Shown here piece after piece: positions 5,612-13,777 of a DNA stretch of 24,497 nt; the first letter of the stretch is position 1, and every line of letters begins with the position of its first letter. Position numbers and translations under genes: made by a program. Under the pieces are notes generated by a model that ran no database searches, was not told the DNA's origin, and worked only from the letters and a program-made list of their open reading frames with translations. Source of the stretch: Clostridia bacterium (GTDB taxonomy: Bacteria > Bacillota_A > Clostridia > UMGS1883 > HGM11501); assembly GCA_017536285.1 (NCBI GenBank), contig JAFXHP010000032.1, positions 1-24,497 of the forward strand. The letters run 5' to 3'.

Positions 5612-6235
5612 TTATTTTATTTCTTCAAACGCAGAAAGCCAGAGACCGGCAAGAAGGGCGTGTCCCGCTTCTGTGGGATGAACACCTTCCTGTGTCCAGT
5701 AGGGCTCGGGGTGCTTTTTCAGCATTTCATCAAACTTATCCTGGGTTGTCACAAACTTTAGGTTATGCTTTTTTGCAATGCGCTCTGCCGCTTTTTCTCT
5801 TTTTGCAACCTCGCCTGAGAAATAGTCCCATGTAGCCTCCGTTGCACTGCCCTTTGTAACATAAGGTGCCATAATAATTATTTTAAGGTCGGGAAGGGCT
5901 TCCTTTATTTCGGTAATCAGCATATCGTAAATTTTTTCAAACTTTTCTGCGTCAACGCCGTTTTTCTCGTCTACTTCGTGCCATACGTCGTTTAAGCCTA
6001 TAAGTATGCTCATATAATCGGGTGCAAGATTTATAATGTCCTTTTTCACCCTCGCATAAAGGTCAACAATGCGATTTCCCGAAACTCCGCGGTTTATTAC
6101 GTGATATTCACCGGGATATTCGTAATTTAATTTTGCTGTAACAAGAGCAGGATAGCCCACACCTCTGAAGGTATCACGGTCGCGCGCTCTGCCGCAGTCG
6201 GTTATGGAATCGCCCTGAAAAAGAATTGTTTTCAT
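5612..6235 (-). CDS. SGNH/GDSL-family hydrolase (esterase)
   Basis: A 207-residue cytoplasmic SGNH hydrolase, a family of esterases and lipases that includes carbohydrate deacetylases. Block I is FQGDSITD with nucleophile Ser10; block II NRGVSGN gives Gly50; block III IGLNDVW gives Asn82; block V is TQEGVHPTEAGH with His186. In most relatives the residue three before that His is Asp (DGVHP); here it is Glu183, a conservative but unusual change in the catalytic triad. There is no signal peptide, so the substrate must be intracellular, for instance an acetylated oligosaccharide taken up by a transporter. ATG 6235 has AAGGAGGAG just upstream. It is the first gene of a two-gene minus-strand operon with the TIM-barrel gene. 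Confidence 0.9.
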   Translation of the reverse strand: MKTILFQGDSITDCGRARDRDTFRGVGYPALVTAKLNYEYPGEYHVINRGVSGNRIVDLYARVKKDIINLAPDYMSILIGLNDVWHEVDEKNGVDAEKFEKIYDMLITEIKEALPDLKIIIMAPYVTKGSATEATWDYFSGEVAKREKAAERIAKKHNLKFVTTQDKFDEMLKKHPEPYWTQEGVHPTEAGHALLAGLWLSAFEEIK

Positions 6236-6265
6236 AAATACTCCTCCTTAAATGAAGCTAAAATC

Positions 6266-6293
6266 AGTATAGCACAAAATTTTATTTTTGCAA
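6266..6293 (-). promoter_or_regulatory. Promoter of the SGNH-isomerase operon
   Basis: On the minus strand TTGCAA (6293-6288), a 16-base spacer and TATACT (6271-6266). Confidence 0.6.
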
Positions 6294-6311
6294 TAAGGAA
6301 TTAAATTTTTA

Positions 6312-6340
6312 TTGCTTTTTTCTCCCTGCAAAGGTATACT
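6312..6340 (+). promoter_or_regulatory. Promoter of the SLH/transglutaminase gene
   Basis: TTGCTT at 6312-6317, 17-base spacer, TATACT at 6335-6340, 24 bases before the start codon. Divergent from the SGNH promoter. Confidence 0.55.
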
Positions 6341-6364
6341 GTTATGTAGAAAGAGAGTGATAGG

Positions 6365-8329
6365 ATGAATACTTTTAAAAAACTTACAGCATTATTACTT
6401 ACATTTATTTTGATTACCGTATCCAACCGGGCAGTTTTGGGAAAAGAAGTTTATGTAGACGGAGATTTATGGTACGAATACAGTGATGAATTTCTCATTT
6501 ATCCCGACTTTAAGGAAGCCGCAGAAAAGCTTGAAAAATATGCTGCGAAGGGGGACTACGAAAAAGTTAACGAAGTTTATATAGAAGAATTGTCTCCTTT
6601 GGAGATGAAATATAATTCCATCCGAGAATACAATGAACTTTTCGAAGAGCTTGATTTTATCCCAGCGGAATGTGAATTCGACAAAGAAACCGGTACTGTG
6701 ATAAAAGTATTGAATGATGCAGAATTTCTGGCTATTCCCGTATTTATCGACGATGTTCCGGTAACACACATTGCCGAAGGTGCGATATGCGACAAAGAAA
6801 AGCTTGTATGGCTCGGAATTCCGCCCTTCGTAGAAGTCATTGACTCGGTAATCGTTAAAAACTGTCCTTCATTTGAAATGTTGGATGCTTACTGGACAAA
6901 ATTCACAACTCTTTTTTTCGAAAACTGCCCTTCTTATGACAGAGACTCGGTTTACCTTTTCGAAGATTCCAGCTTTACTCATTTTGTATCGATTACCAAC
7001 ACAGACACCCTTTATTATACCACCAACCTGGGAATGGGATTTGCCATCGACTCAGGCATAATAAAGGGTGATGAAAAAGGCGAATACAACTGGAAAAATG
7101 ACCTGACCCGCACCGAGGCGGCAATCATTATATTACGCCTTATGGGACTTGAAGACGAGGCTTATTCATACAGTGAAAGGCACTGTGCCTTTGCCGACGT
7201 CCCCGAATGGGCAAAGGGCTATGTAAATCTTGCAGTTGAAAAAGGTATTGTAAAGGGCAGAAGCGAAAATCATTTCGGCAGCAGCGAAAAATGCAGTGCT
7301 AAAGACTTTTTAACCATGCTTTTCCGCCTTACCGACCTTGAAGAGGGCAAGGACTATTCATGGCAAACCATAATAAGCGATTATCAGAAGCATCTCGATA
7401 AGCTTGAAGATAATTTGGAGGCTGCGGGCTACAAAACTCCTGATAATAATTTTTACAGCACACCTTCCCTTAACTTCAGAATGCACGGAGAAGAGTTTTC
7501 TTCCTACATTAACATGGGCGGAAATTTTAACAGACAATGTGCCACTTCCGTGCTTTACTATATGCTTAACATAACGGCCGGAAAGGACGACTTAAGTCTT
7601 GCCGATATTTTATCCTCAAAGTATGGAATGAATGATATACTCCTTTACAATTATTATGCAAGGCGTACCGGTGCAGGCCTTAAGAAAACCAACGAAGGTA
7701 TACCTTATCCCATTTACCATGCCTTCAGTGATGAGGAAGGATATTTATCTTACTTAAGGGACATTTCCAAAAACGCAAAGCCCAGTGAGATAAACTCTGA
7801 AATAAAGGCCTTTACAGAAAGCCTTATAGCGGGTAAAATCACAGAATATGAAAAGGCAAAGACTATAACAAAATGGGTGTCGGAGCACATATTCTACGAC
7901 CATGACCATTACGAGGGAAGAAAAAAAGAAGTATTCTTAAAGGCTATTGATGTTTTTGAAAACCGATTTACTGTTTGCTCAGGCTATGCGGCACTTTTAT
8001 CCGAAATGCTCAAGGCCGCAGGCATTGAATGCTATACGGAATCATCCCTTGATCACGCCTGGACTATAGCTGTTCTTGACGGCGAACTTACGCTTATTGA
8101 CGCAACCTGGGCATCACCTCTTAAATATGAATACGGAAAATATTATAAACTTGTATCCGGAAACAAAACCGAGGTAAAAAACATAAAAGAGCCTAATGCA
8201 AAATGGGACAATGACTACTTTGATGCCGAATTTGAATACTTTTATTCAAATTCTTCCCACCATCCTTTAAGAATTCCAAAACAGATTTCATCGGAAATAT
8301 GGGACTATTTGCCTGAGGAGGAATATTAA
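6365..8329 (+). CDS. Exported SLH and transglutaminase-like domain protein
   Basis: A 654-residue exported protein. A signal peptide covers about the first 26 residues. A region near 115-200 resembles BspA-type leucine-rich repeats (FLAIPVFIDDVPVTHIAEGA, IPPFVEVIDSVIVKNCPSF). Two SLH repeats lie at about 220-330 (LGMGFAIDSGIIKGD, LTRTEAAIIILRLMGL, FADVPEWAKGYVNLAVEKGI). The C-terminal half ends in a transglutaminase-like fold with the full triad: Cys538 (TVCSGYAALLSEML), His564 (SLDHAWTIAV) and Asp579 (LTLIDATWAS). Bacterial proteins of this class act as cysteine proteases or cross-linkers; the substrate here is unknown. It should be anchored to the cell wall. The Shine-Dalgarno is weak (AGAGAG, GTGATAGG). 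Its stop TAA shares a base with the ATG of the deacetylase, so the two are coupled. SLH repeats in the middle rather than at an end are less usual. Confidence 0.85.
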   Translation: MNTFKKLTALLLTFILITVSNRAVLGKEVYVDGDLWYEYSDEFLIYPDFKEAAEKLEKYAAKGDYEKVNEVYIEELSPLEMKYNSIREYNELFEELDFIPAECEFDKETGTVIKVLNDAEFLAIPVFIDDVPVTHIAEGAICDKEKLVWLGIPPFVEVIDSVIVKNCPSFEMLDAYWTKFTTLFFENCPSYDRDSVYLFEDSSFTHFVSITNTDTLYYTTNLGMGFAIDSGIIKGDEKGEYNWKNDLTRTEAAIIILRLMGLEDEAYSYSERHCAFADVPEWAKGYVNLAVEKGIVKGRSENHFGSSEKCSAKDFLTMLFRLTDLEEGKDYSWQTIISDYQKHLDKLEDNLEAAGYKTPDNNFYSTPSLNFRMHGEEFSSYINMGGNFNRQCATSVLYYMLNITAGKDDLSLADILSSKYGMNDILLYNYYARRTGAGLKKTNEGIPYPIYHAFSDEEGYLSYLRDISKNAKPSEINSEIKAFTESLIAGKITEYEKAKTITKWVSEHIFYDHDHYEGRKKEVFLKAIDVFENRFTVCSGYAALLSEMLKAAGIECYTESSLDHAWTIAVLDGELTLIDATWASPLKYEYGKYYKLVSGNKTEVKNIKEPNAKWDNDYFDAEFEYFYSNSSHHPLRIPKQISSEIWDYLPEEEY

Positions 8330-9168
8330 TGATATATATGCGTTTTCCCGGCGGAAAAGGAAAGGCACTTACCTTGAGCTATGACGACGGAGTTGGAGCC
8401 GACCTTCGCCTTATGAAAATTATGAAAAAATACGGCATCAAGGGAACGTTTAATATAAACAGCGGTCTTTTTGCTCCGGAGGGCACAGTTTTCGAGGAAG
8501 GAAATGAGCAGGGAAGACTCACACAAGAACTTATCCTGAAAAACTATGACGATCCGGATTTTGAAGTGGCTGTTCACGGCCTTTATCATATTCATTTAAA
8601 CCACGCCACAAGCCAAGAGGTAATCACGGATATTGCAGAGGACAGAAAAAATTTAGAGGCACTCTTTAATCGCCCAATCCGTGGTATGGCTTACGCCTTT
8701 GGCGGATACAGCGAAGCAGTAGTTTCCCTGCTTAAGTCCATTGGCATCGCCTATTCAAGAACGGTTGTGACAACCCAAAGGTTCGACCTTCCGAAAGAGC
8801 CGCTTACGCTTCATCCCACTTGTCATCACAATAATCCCCGCCTAGCTGAGCTTTGCGGAAACTTTCTTTCGGGTGTTCCCCGTTACGAAGCGCAGATGTT
8901 TTACCTCTGGGGCCATTCCTATGAGTTTGACAATGACGGAAACTGGAATGTAATCGAGGACTTCTGCGAAAAGATGGGCGGACACGACGACATATGGTAT
9001 GCCACAAACATTGAAATTATTGAGTATATGGATGCTTACAAGAGCCTGATTCGCTCCTTTGACGGAAAAATCATAAAAAACCCCACTGCAACGGATATTT
9101 ACATAACGGAAAACAGGTCGGGAAAAAATTATGTGATAAAAGCAGGAGAGACAATTTCTCTTGACTGA
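8329..9168 (+). CDS. Polysaccharide deacetylase-like protein (NodB fold)
   Basis: A 279-residue protein of the carbohydrate esterase 4/NodB superfamily, which removes acetyl groups from amino sugars with a metal ion. Motif 1 is TLSYDDG (Asp19, Asp20), motif 2 VAVHGLYHIHLN (His83 and His87 as metal ligands), and a motif-3-like segment RGMAYAFGGYSEAVVSLL follows; LYLWGHSYEF-like residues (YLWGHSYEF) close the barrel. There is no signal peptide, so it is probably cytoplasmic. The start ATG 8329 overlaps the previous stop (TAATG) with GGAGG at 8317-8321; a second ATG at 8338 is possible. It ends at a clean terminator. Coupling to an exported transglutaminase protein is odd, because the two act in different compartments. 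Confidence 0.85.
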   Translation: MIYMRFPGGKGKALTLSYDDGVGADLRLMKIMKKYGIKGTFNINSGLFAPEGTVFEEGNEQGRLTQELILKNYDDPDFEVAVHGLYHIHLNHATSQEVITDIAEDRKNLEALFNRPIRGMAYAFGGYSEAVVSLLKSIGIAYSRTVVTTQRFDLPKEPLTLHPTCHHNNPRLAELCGNFLSGVPRYEAQMFYLWGHSYEFDNDGNWNVIEDFCEKMGGHDDIWYATNIEIIEYMDAYKSLIRSFDGKIIKNPTATDIYITENRSGKNYVIKAGETISLD

Positions 9169-9170
9169 CA

Positions 9171-9202
9171 AAAAATGCTGAAGCAAACGCTTCAGCATTT
9201 TT
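9171..9202 (+). terminator. Intrinsic terminator after the deacetylase
   Basis: A 14-bp perfect stem (9171-9184 with 9189-9202), 4-base loop AAAC, T-run end. Confidence 0.9.
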
Positions 9203-9230
9203 ATTTTGAAAAGTGTTCAAATTTTATTTT

Positions 9231-9254
9231 GCGGAATGCATGAATGCATTCTGC
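9231..9254. repeat. Inverted repeat beside the dispersed element
   Basis: GCGGAATGCAT (9231-9241) and ATGCATTCTGC (9244-9254) pair over 11 bp with one G/T exception. With the 9271-9295 copy it may form one end of a larger dispersed element. Confidence 0.6.
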
Positions 9255-9270
9255 AATTAATTTAATATCT

Positions 9271-9295
9271 TAGGGAAGGGATTTGTCTCTTCCGC
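9271..9295 (+). repeat. Dispersed 25-base repeat, copy 1
   Basis: TAGGGAAGGGATTTGTCTCT followed by TCCGC. It matches copy 2 (15621-15645, reverse strand) at 23 of 25 positions. It lies 11 bases beyond the end of rhaB and has internal dyad symmetry (GGAAGG against CTTCC). Confidence 0.75.
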
Positions 9296-9306
9296 TTTTA
9301 TTTAAA

Positions 9307-10785
9307 TTACTTACCCAATACCTTTAAGAAATCAGCATATGCAGCATCCCAGGAAGCAAAATCCTGAGGCTCATAGTATGCAGGCTCAAAAGAAGCCTTT
9401 ACTATCTGGCGTGCTTCGTCAAGTGTCTTTATTTCACCAAGAGCAATAAGCTGAGATGCGATATTACCCATACTTGTTGCCTCAACGGGGCCTGCAACAA
9501 CGTGTCTTCCTGTTGCGTTTGCGGTAAACTGACACATCATCTTATCCTTGATGCCGCCACCCACCAGGTGAACAGTGTCAATCTTACGGCCGAGGATTTC
9601 CTCTAAGCACTCGATGGAATAGCGATACTTCATTGCAAGGCTCTGTGCTATGCAGCGGGTGATTTCGCCAACGCCTTCGGGAACACTCTGTCCTGTTCTC
9701 TTGCAGAACTCAGCAATACGACGGGGCATATTTCCGGGTGTTGCAAATTCCTGAGCATCGGGATCGATAAAGCTCTTGAATGCAGGTGCATTCCAAGCTG
9801 CTGTTTCCATATCGTCGAAGGATAACTGAAGGCCTTCTCTCTTCCACTGGCGGCGGCTTTCCTGGATAATCCAGAGTCCCATAATGTTCTTAAGGAAGCG
9901 AATTGACTTATTGATGCCGCCCTCGTTTGTGAAGTTGTGCTTTGCGGAAAGCTCATTAATGATGGGCTTATCTGTTTCAGCACCTAAAAGTGACCATGTT
10001 CCGCAGCTGATATATGCATAGCTTTCGCCCTTTTCAGCAGGAACTGCCGCAACAGCGGATGCTGTATCGTGAGATGCAACTGCTGCAACGGGAACGGAGG
10101 GAATACCAAGCTCTTCTGCGATATTCGGAAGAACCTTACCCATCATCTGACCGGGATGAATTACGTTTGTGAAAATCTTTTTGGGAAGACCTAATTTTTC
10201 AATTAAAGGCCAAGCCCAGTCATCTGTTACGGAGTTATAAAGCTGGCTCGTTGATGCAATTGTATATTCTGTTATCTTTTCGCCCGTTAAGAAATAATTG
10301 AAAAGGTCAGGAATCATAAGCATTGTCTCGGCATTTTCAAGTGCGGGAGAGCCGGAATACTTATCTGCGAGAAGCTGATAAATTGTATTGAAGTTTACAA
10401 ACTGAATACCGGTCTGGCTATAAATTTCGTCCTTGCTTGCATACTTTTCGATGTTGTCAAAGTAGGGGAATGTACGAGGATCTCTGTAGTTAAAGGGGTT
10501 TGCAAGAAGTCTTCCCTGTTTATCAAGAAGACCGTAGTCAACGCCCCAGGTGTCGATACCGATGGAAGCGATGTCCTTGTGTCCCTCTGTTGCTGTTTTG
10601 TTAATGCCTGTCTTGATTTCAAAGAACAGTCTTAAAATATCCCAGTAAAGATTGTCGCCGATTCCTACCAAATCGTTGGAAAAGCGGTGAGTTTCTGTTA
10701 AGGATACCTTTTTGCCGTCATATTCGGCTAAGATTGCACGACCTGAGCTTGCACCAAAGTCATACGCCAAAGTTTTAAGTGCCAT
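9307..10785 (-). CDS. rhaB: L-rhamnulokinase
   Basis: Phosphorylates L-rhamnulose to L-rhamnulose 1-phosphate with ATP, the second step of rhamnose catabolism. The 492-residue length is normal for RhaB. It opens with the FGGY-kinase phosphate-binding motif YDFGASSGRAIL, carries the rhamnulokinase segments IGIDTWGVDYGLLD and NPFNYRDPRT, ASHDTASAV, and the C-terminal ATP-site segment HLVGGGIKDKMMCQ with PVEATSMGN. ATG 10785 has GAGGAGG just upstream. No isomerase, aldolase or rhamnose transporter lies nearby. Only 37 bases and no terminator separate it from the helicase-loader gene upstream on the same strand, so it may be read through from a replication operon, which is an odd partnership. A copy of the dispersed repeat follows its stop. 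Confidence 0.93.
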   Translation of the reverse strand: MALKTLAYDFGASSGRAILAEYDGKKVSLTETHRFSNDLVGIGDNLYWDILRLFFEIKTGINKTATEGHKDIASIGIDTWGVDYGLLDKQGRLLANPFNYRDPRTFPYFDNIEKYASKDEIYSQTGIQFVNFNTIYQLLADKYSGSPALENAETMLMIPDLFNYFLTGEKITEYTIASTSQLYNSVTDDWAWPLIEKLGLPKKIFTNVIHPGQMMGKVLPNIAEELGIPSVPVAAVASHDTASAVAAVPAEKGESYAYISCGTWSLLGAETDKPIINELSAKHNFTNEGGINKSIRFLKNIMGLWIIQESRRQWKREGLQLSFDDMETAAWNAPAFKSFIDPDAQEFATPGNMPRRIAEFCKRTGQSVPEGVGEITRCIAQSLAMKYRYSIECLEEILGRKIDTVHLVGGGIKDKMMCQFTANATGRHVVAGPVEATSMGNIASQLIALGEIKTLDEARQIVKASFEPAYYEPQDFASWDAAYADFLKVLGK

Positions 10786-10822
10786 AATATTACCTCCTCA
10801 TAATTAATTACATTTTTATCTT

Positions 10823-11803
10823 TTACTGTCTTTTTAAAAAACGGATGTCTTTTCCGTAAAATTTAAGAATTACAAAATTTCCGATTATTCTTGATAAAAT
10901 ACGCTCGGAATAAATTTTCTTAAGGTCCGCCAGGGATAAATTTGTGTTTATCACCGTTTTTTTGCCTGTTAAAATACGGGTGTTTAAAATTCTGAAAAGC
11001 TCAGAAACAGAAAACTCCGTTATAAATTCCGTGCCGAGGTCATCTAGAATAAGTAAATCCGCATCCAGTAGCCTTTCCGCAGTATATCCGTCGGCCTCTG
11101 TTACGTTTTTTCCGAACTTAACTCTGTCAAGCAGGGAAAAAACCACACTGGAGCTTTGGTAAATTACGTTTACGCCTTCGTTTATAAGCTTTGATGCTAT
11201 ACAAGATGACAAAAATGTTTTACCGAGACCCGAGGGCCCTGTAAGGAGCAGATTGTCATTTGTGGTTGAAAAGTTGTCCGCAAACTTTCTGCACTCGGAA
11301 AGCACTCTTTCCATGTTTTCACGGGGACTTGCCTCTCCGTTTTCGGCTTCTTCCGAGTACCAGGAAAGAGAAAAATCGTCAAAGGAACTGCCGGACAATG
11401 ATGCAAGGTTGGATTCCGCAAAGGTGAGCTTTATAAGCTCCTTACGGAAGCAGTTACAGTATCCCGAATCAAGGAATCCCTCATCCTTGCACAAAGGACA
11501 GTCATAGGGAGGATTTAAATAATCATTGGTAAATCCCGCCTCTTTCATAAGCTTGTCCCGCTTTTCGGTTAAGGCCGTTACTTCTTCCTTTATGGAGACA
11601 GCCGCCTTTGTTGCATCATATCCGTCTGCCACTTTCAGAAACATCTTAAAGCTGACGGAGGCAATTTCATCCTCCAGTGCCTTAAGGGTGGGAAGGACTC
11701 TATATGCCTCAAGCTTTCTTTTTTCTATAAGCTCTTCCCTTGCCTGTTTCTTTTTCGCAAAGGCTTCGGCAACGGTTGCGGCAATATTTTTATCGTACGC
11801 CAT
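10823..11803 (-). CDS. Replicative helicase loader, DnaI/DnaC-type AAA+ ATPase
   Basis: A 326-residue ATPase that loads the replicative helicase onto DNA. Residues 1-95 form a helical helicase-binding region; a zinc-binding knot follows with Cys102, Cys105, Cys116 and Cys118 (CPLC, then CNC), as in B. subtilis DnaI. The AAA+ core has Walker A GPSGLGKT at 189-196, Walker B LLILDDLG at 250-257, and sensor-1 and arginine-finger regions NTRILTGKKTVINTN and YSERILSRI. ATG 11803 is one base after the stop of the DnaD-like gene, so they are coupled. The DnaD-DnaI pairing is common in Clostridia. It is followed by rhaB without a terminator. Confidence 0.93.
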   Translation of the reverse strand: MAYDKNIAATVAEAFAKKKQAREELIEKRKLEAYRVLPTLKALEDEIASVSFKMFLKVADGYDATKAAVSIKEEVTALTEKRDKLMKEAGFTNDYLNPPYDCPLCKDEGFLDSGYCNCFRKELIKLTFAESNLASLSGSSFDDFSLSWYSEEAENGEASPRENMERVLSECRKFADNFSTTNDNLLLTGPSGLGKTFLSSCIASKLINEGVNVIYQSSSVVFSLLDRVKFGKNVTEADGYTAERLLDADLLILDDLGTEFITEFSVSELFRILNTRILTGKKTVINTNLSLADLKKIYSERILSRIIGNFVILKFYGKDIRFLKRQ

Positions 11804-11804
11804 A

Positions 11805-12830
11805 TTATTCCCCCTCTACCTTAACACTGCTCTTCTTTATGAGTGCTTCAAGCTCGTCGTCCGAATAGTCACCCGACTGCGAGTAGGAAGCAAACTTTGT
11901 TTTGGGAGTTCTCTGATTTAACTCCTTTTTAGGCTTTTCTTCCTTTTCCGTAGCTTCGGGAGTTTTAATTCCTTTTTCCGTCCAGTCTTTAAGTATGGCA
12001 TTCATATAATTAAATGAAGCTTTTCCCGTTTTCATGACGGTTTTTTCATAGGCAAGGCGAATCATTTCATCGGAAAATCCTAATCCTTCACTCCAGGATG
12101 CAAGTAATCCTGCTTCCGTTTCAGTTAGGTCACGGCCGGAAATGCCCAAAAGCTTTTTGAATCGACGCTTCATTTTTCCTGCCTTTTCAAAAGAAGATAA
12201 ATATTCCGTTGCCGCATCTGCTGTGGTAATTCCGTTTTCGCTCCACGAAAGAGCGATTGTTTCAATATATCTCATGGATTTTTTGCCCAGAGACACAGCA
12301 TGCTCAATTATCATAAGTATAACTTCAACAGGCATACCCAGCCAGTCATACAGGCTGTAAAGCGTTAAAATGTCATTTTGTGTAAGAGGCTTTGCCATTA
12401 TCATTTCGGCATGTGTATACATTTCCGAAAGTGCCATGTCCTTATTCCTTGCCTTTGTAACATCGCTGAGTTTATAGGGTGGCTTTTCCGCACTTTTTTC
12501 TTCTCCGTTTTCTTCCTTTTTAGCCTCGCTGAAAGAGGAAAGATCTGAAAAGGTGACGGAAAAGTCCGTCATATCGGATTCAGAATTGTAAGAGAGGGAA
12601 ACAACGCCGCGTCTTTCCCAGTATTGCCATGCACGGACAACGTCACTTTCTAAAATTCCGAGGGCAGCAGCAACATCGGCAACCTTACCCTTTGGATTTT
12701 TTGAAAAACACTGTCTGAATCCATATATGTATACTGCAATGTATGTGGGATTTGCATCCTTCATGCAGTAATCAACAAATTCGCAGGGGAGACACACTAC
12801 CTGAGTTCCCGCTATAGAATATCCGGCCAT
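11805..12830 (-). CDS. DnaD-like primosome protein
   Basis: A 341-residue DnaD/DnaB-type protein that helps remodel DNA and load helicase at origins or stalled forks. Residues 1-95 form a winged-helix region (VADVAAALGILESDVVRAWQ, YWERRGVVSL). Two DnaD-like helical domains follow: about 130-215 (LTQNDILTLYSLYDWLGM, RYIETIALSWSENGI) and about 220-295 (LTETEAGLLASWSEGLGFS, NYMNAILKDWTEKGI); the YxxxILxxW core is clear in both forms. The tail is charged and probably disordered. Its stop is one base before the start of the helicase loader. It is the first gene of the minus-strand operon, with a candidate promoter at 12883-12911. Confidence 0.9.
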   Translation of the reverse strand: MAGYSIAGTQVVCLPCEFVDYCMKDANPTYIAVYIYGFRQCFSKNPKGKVADVAAALGILESDVVRAWQYWERRGVVSLSYNSESDMTDFSVTFSDLSSFSEAKKEENGEEKSAEKPPYKLSDVTKARNKDMALSEMYTHAEMIMAKPLTQNDILTLYSLYDWLGMPVEVILMIIEHAVSLGKKSMRYIETIALSWSENGITTADAATEYLSSFEKAGKMKRRFKKLLGISGRDLTETEAGLLASWSEGLGFSDEMIRLAYEKTVMKTGKASFNYMNAILKDWTEKGIKTPEATEKEEKPKKELNQRTPKTKFASYSQSGDYSDDELEALIKKSSVKVEGE

Positions 12831-12882
12831 AATAATACCTTTCTTTCGTGGTTCTTAAAATAAAAATAGTTACATATAATAT

Positions 12883-12911
12883 ATGATAGCACAGTTTTTC
12901 AAATTCTTCAA
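12883..12911 (-). promoter_or_regulatory. Promoter of the DnaD-helicase loader operon
   Basis: On the minus strand TTGAAG (12911-12906), a 17-base spacer and TATCAT (12888-12883), with TGTGC before the -10 as in the SGNH promoter. A shifted alternative (TTGAAA, TTATAT) overlaps it. Confidence 0.45.
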
Positions 12912-12947
12912 TACAAAAATTAAATTTTTATATGAAAGGGCGGTTTT

Positions 12948-13742
12948 ATGCTTACCTACGAAAAACTTTTAAGACGTATCTCGGAAACGGATTTTTCTTC
13001 AGCGGGAAAAAGCGTGTGGGGAAGGGAGCTTTACTATTACAAAGTGGGGGGCGGCAAGAGAAAGCTTTTTATCAATGCAACGCATCACGGAAATGAATAC
13101 ATAACGGCTGAGATTGCCATGGATTTTCACGACTATATAAAAGGAAAAACTGGAAACTGGAGCATATTTGTGCTTCCCATGGTTAATCCTGACGGCGTAG
13201 CGATTTGTCAGGGGCTTCTTCCCAAAAACACCGAAACCTACGAGCATATAAGAAGGCTCAACGGGTGGAAGGATTTATACCGCATCTGGCGTAAAAACGC
13301 CAACGGCGTGGACCTTAACCATAATTATGATGCCTCGTTTAAATCAGAAGGTGTGTCCGGCGGTGCCTATCCCGAAAGCGAGCCTGAGAGCCGTGCGGTG
13401 GTAAACCTGGTTAAAAAGGAAAACTTTGATATGGTAATTTGTCTCCATTCTCAAGGGGAGGAAATTTATCACGGCTTTCGAGGTGTCTACCCCAAGGGAA
13501 GCAAAATAATTGCCGAGGCAATGGCAAAAATGTCAGGGTACAAAGTGTCCGAGCCGACGGGCAGTGCTTCCTTCGGCGGCTGTAAGGACTGGTTTACACA
13601 TAAATTTTCCCGTCCCGGCTTTACCGTAGAGGTGGGAAAAGGGGAGAATCCGCTTCCCGAACATCAGATTAAATCCATCGAAGAGCGTCTCTTTCCCGCC
13701 ATTGAAAAGGCAATGTTGACTTATGATGAGGTTTTATGCTAA
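12948..13742 (+). CDS. M14-family zinc carboxypeptidase
   Basis: A 264-residue M14 metallopeptidase. The zinc ligands are His47 and Glu50 (THHGNEY) and His167 (CLHSQG); substrate-binding residues lie in WRKNANGVDLNHNYD (Arg115, Asn117), and the catalytic Glu228 is in FTVEVGKGENP. This resembles the gamma-D-glutamyl-diamino-acid (M14C, cell-wall peptide) branch, so recycling of muropeptides is the likely role. There is no signal peptide or LysM domain, which fits a cytoplasmic peptidase. The Shine-Dalgarno is AAAGGGCGG before ATG 12948. The gene is divergent from the DnaD operon, and 35 bases separate it from the next flavoprotein gene without a terminator. Confidence 0.88.
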   Translation: MLTYEKLLRRISETDFSSAGKSVWGRELYYYKVGGGKRKLFINATHHGNEYITAEIAMDFHDYIKGKTGNWSIFVLPMVNPDGVAICQGLLPKNTETYEHIRRLNGWKDLYRIWRKNANGVDLNHNYDASFKSEGVSGGAYPESEPESRAVVNLVKKENFDMVICLHSQGEEIYHGFRGVYPKGSKIIAEAMAKMSGYKVSEPTGSASFGGCKDWFTHKFSRPGFTVEVGKGENPLPEHQIKSIEERLFPAIEKAMLTYDEVLC

Positions 13743-13777
13743 AATAGGGTAAATAAAACCTAAAAGGCGGTGCTTTT

